DNA from: Chloroflexota bacterium
GTDB lineage: Bacteria > Chloroflexota > Anaerolineae > Anaerolineales > UBA11579
Length of the DNA stretch: 53,428 nt
NCBI GenBank assembly: GCA_018662365.1
Contig: JABJGH010000014.1
Location: forward strand, 1 to 53,428
Direction of reading: 5' to 3'
Of this stretch, positions 52,249 through 53,428 are shown piece after piece. Both the position numbers and the translations under genes were made by a program. The notes under the pieces are model-generated. The model was given only the letters and a program-made list of their open reading frames with translations, did not search any database and was not told the DNA's origin. The number at the start of each line of letters is the position of its first letter. The stretch's first letter is position 1.

Positions 52249-53428
52249 CTAGTCATCATTTTCCCCGGCGATGATCTTGATGCGCTCCCAAGGTTTGAGA
52301 CTCTCGTCTTCGGAGAGGGCCATGCGGAGATCATAGACCTGGTCTCGGAGTAGGGCAGCGGTTTCAAATTCGAGGGCCTGGGCGGCGGCTTTCATCTTCT
52401 TTTCCATCTCTTCGATCATTTTCTTAATTTCAAACGGGGGCAATTTCCCGGTGCCAACAACTTTGTAGTCTGCGCGAGATTCTGCGATGGCGTGGGCCTC
52501 GGTGCTGATCTGGTCGGTGAGGTCTCGGACGGCCTTGATGATGGAAGTTGGCTCGATGCCTTTCTTTTTGTTATGGGCTTCTTGGATGGCGCGGCGGCGA
52601 TTGGTTTCGTCGATGGCCCCTTTCATAGCATCGGTGACTTTGGCTGCATACATGATGACGGTGCCTTCTACGTGGCGAGCCGCACGACCCACCGTTTGGG
52701 TGAGGGCGGTTTGGGAACGCAGGAAACCTTGTTTATCGGCATCTAAGATGGCAACCAGGGAGACTTCAGGGAGGTCTAGACCCTCTCTGAGGAGGTTTAT
52801 GCCGACGACGACATCAAATACCCCTAGACGTAAGTCCCGGAGAATACCGATGCGTTCCAGGGTGTCTACCTCGGAATGCAAATAATGGACCTTGATACCC
52901 ATTTCCATGAGGTAGTCGGCGAGGTCTTCGGACATGCGTTTGGTGAGGGTGGTGACCAGGGTGCGCTGCCCTTTTTCTACCTGTTTCTTGAGTTCACCAA
53001 GCAGATCATCGATCTGGCCTTCGACGGGTCTGACTTCGATGACGGGATCGACCAAGCCGGTGGGGCGGATGATCTGGTCAACGACCTTGGTGCTATGTTC
53101 AAGTTCGTAGGGACCCGGCGTGGCGGTGGTGTAGATGGTCCAACCCATGCGTTCTTCGAATTCATCGAATTGAAGCGGGCGGTTGTCTAATGCGGAGGGT
53201 AAACGGAAACCGTAGTCTACCAAGGTTTGCTTGCGGGAGCGGTCGCCGTTGTACATGCCGCGAATTTGGGGGACGGTCATGTGGGATTCATCGATGAAGA
53301 GCAGGTAATCGGAGGGGAGGTAGTCGATGAGGTTCCAGGGTGCAGTGCCCGGCCCGCGTCCATCGAGGTGGCGGGAGTAGTTCTCGATTCCGGCACACAT
53401 CCCTGCTTCCCGGAGCATTTCCAAATCG
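52249..53428 (-). CDS. uvrB: Excinuclease ABC subunit B, C-terminal part (cut by window edge)
   Basis: Damage-recognising helicase of nucleotide excision repair. About 392 residues are present: [40 protein letters not shown], helicase motifs V/VI ([30 protein letters not shown]), and the C-terminal UVR domain ([24 protein letters not shown]). The N-terminal half, including Walker A and the beta-hairpin, is outside the window. The DNA is much more GC-rich than the neighbours (e.g. 36 of 60 bases in the line at 53221 against 19 of 60 at 50521), with a GC-heavy third codon position. Convergent with the cytochrome gene. Confidence 0.97.
   Translation of the reverse strand, partial: DLEMLREAGMCAGIENYSRHLDGRGPGTAPWNLIDYLPSDYLLFIDESHMTVPQIRGMYNGDRSRKQTLVDYGFRLPSALDNRPLQFDEFEERMGWTIYTTATPGPYELEHSTKVVDQIIRPTGLVDPVIEVRPVEGQIDDLLGELKKQVEKGQRTLVTTLTKRMSEDLADYLMEMGIKVHYLHSEVDTLERIGILRDLRLGVFDVVVGINLLREGLDLPEVSLVAILDADKQGFLRSQTALTQTVGRAARHVEGTVIMYAAKVTDAMKGAIDETNRRRAIQEAHNKKKGIEPTSIIKAVRDLTDQISTEAHAIAESRADYKVVGTGKLPPFEIKKMIEEMEKKMKAAAQALEFETAALLRDQVYDLRMALSEDESLKPWERIKIIAGENDD

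Noticed and set aside
1-53428. CRISPR arrays, insertion sequences, prophage or integrative elements
   Set aside because: No direct-repeat array, transposase, or attachment-site duplication was seen; the only recombinase-like gene is inactive and not in a mobile context.

Overview
The window is about 53 kb of AT-rich bacterial chromosome carrying mostly housekeeping genes. I infer a Chloroflexota (Anaerolineae-like) bacterium. The reasons are an ileS gene under a T-box leader, a type-2 IleRS, RodA/FHA envelope genes of Gram-positive style, many lipoproteins with Thr/Pro linkers, an NBR1-type Ig lipoprotein, and the general gene mix. The phylum is an inference from gene content, not from a marker search. 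I see no tRNA, rRNA, CRISPR array, phage or insertion sequence.

Layout. 1-1706 (minus): N-terminal two thirds of secA, cut by the window edge. 1838-4528: small genes (DinB-like, membrane protein, GNAT, TfoX C-domain, APH/homoserine-kinase-like). 4669-8694: dnaE. 8733-13534: envelope enzymes (L,D-transpeptidase, a deacetylase-amidase lipoprotein, M1 peptidase). 13599-17137: promoter, T-box leader and ileS, closed by a perfect terminator. 17234-18462: a frameshifted repeat-containing secreted protein. 18682-24735: alr, nudix, ribA, lspA, an RluD-type synthase, ltaE and a Xer-like protein whose active site is gone. 24749-33627: a long co-directional run with purine nucleoside phosphorylase, a membrane protein, GNAT, a membrane GAF/HTH sensor, an S1-domain protein, ftsK, a CDP-alcohol phosphotransferase and lgt. 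33787-37078: MBL hydrolase, HNH nuclease, a membrane PH-like protein and tyrS. 37141-43571 (mainly minus): a SEDS-PBP fusion, mtnP and two FHA genes, interleaved with plus-strand VF530 and an Ig lipoprotein. 43718-47640: a lipoprotein, a YbaK-type deacylase, and a two-component system next to an acidic secreted protein. 48034-52195: a four-gene redox operon ending in a 23-haem cytochrome c. 52249-53428 (minus): C-terminal part of uvrB, clearly richer in GC than the rest.

The strongest points for a second look are four. (1) The operon of HdrC-like 4Fe-4S protein, NAD(P)H/FAD oxidoreductase, b-type membrane protein and 23-haem cytochrome looks like a complete electron conduit from cytoplasm to cell exterior. 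(2) The RodA/FtsW-PBP single-chain fusion keeps the SEDS catalytic Asp but has lost the transpeptidase Ser-x-x-Lys and Lys-Thr-Gly motifs. (3) The tyrosine-recombinase-fold protein has lost Arg-I, the first His of HxxR and the nucleophilic Tyr. (4) The NodB-amidase fusion lipoprotein has a substituted metal-ligand Asp. The peptidoglycan genes fit together: alr makes D-Ala, the SEDS protein polymerises, the L,D-transpeptidase could cross-link, the amidase trims, and lgt/lspA mature the many lipoproteins.

Promoters are often of the extended -10 type (TGnTATAAT) with poor -35 boxes, and several put the start codon within about 7-10 bases of the -10 box, suggesting leaderless or nearly leaderless mRNAs.
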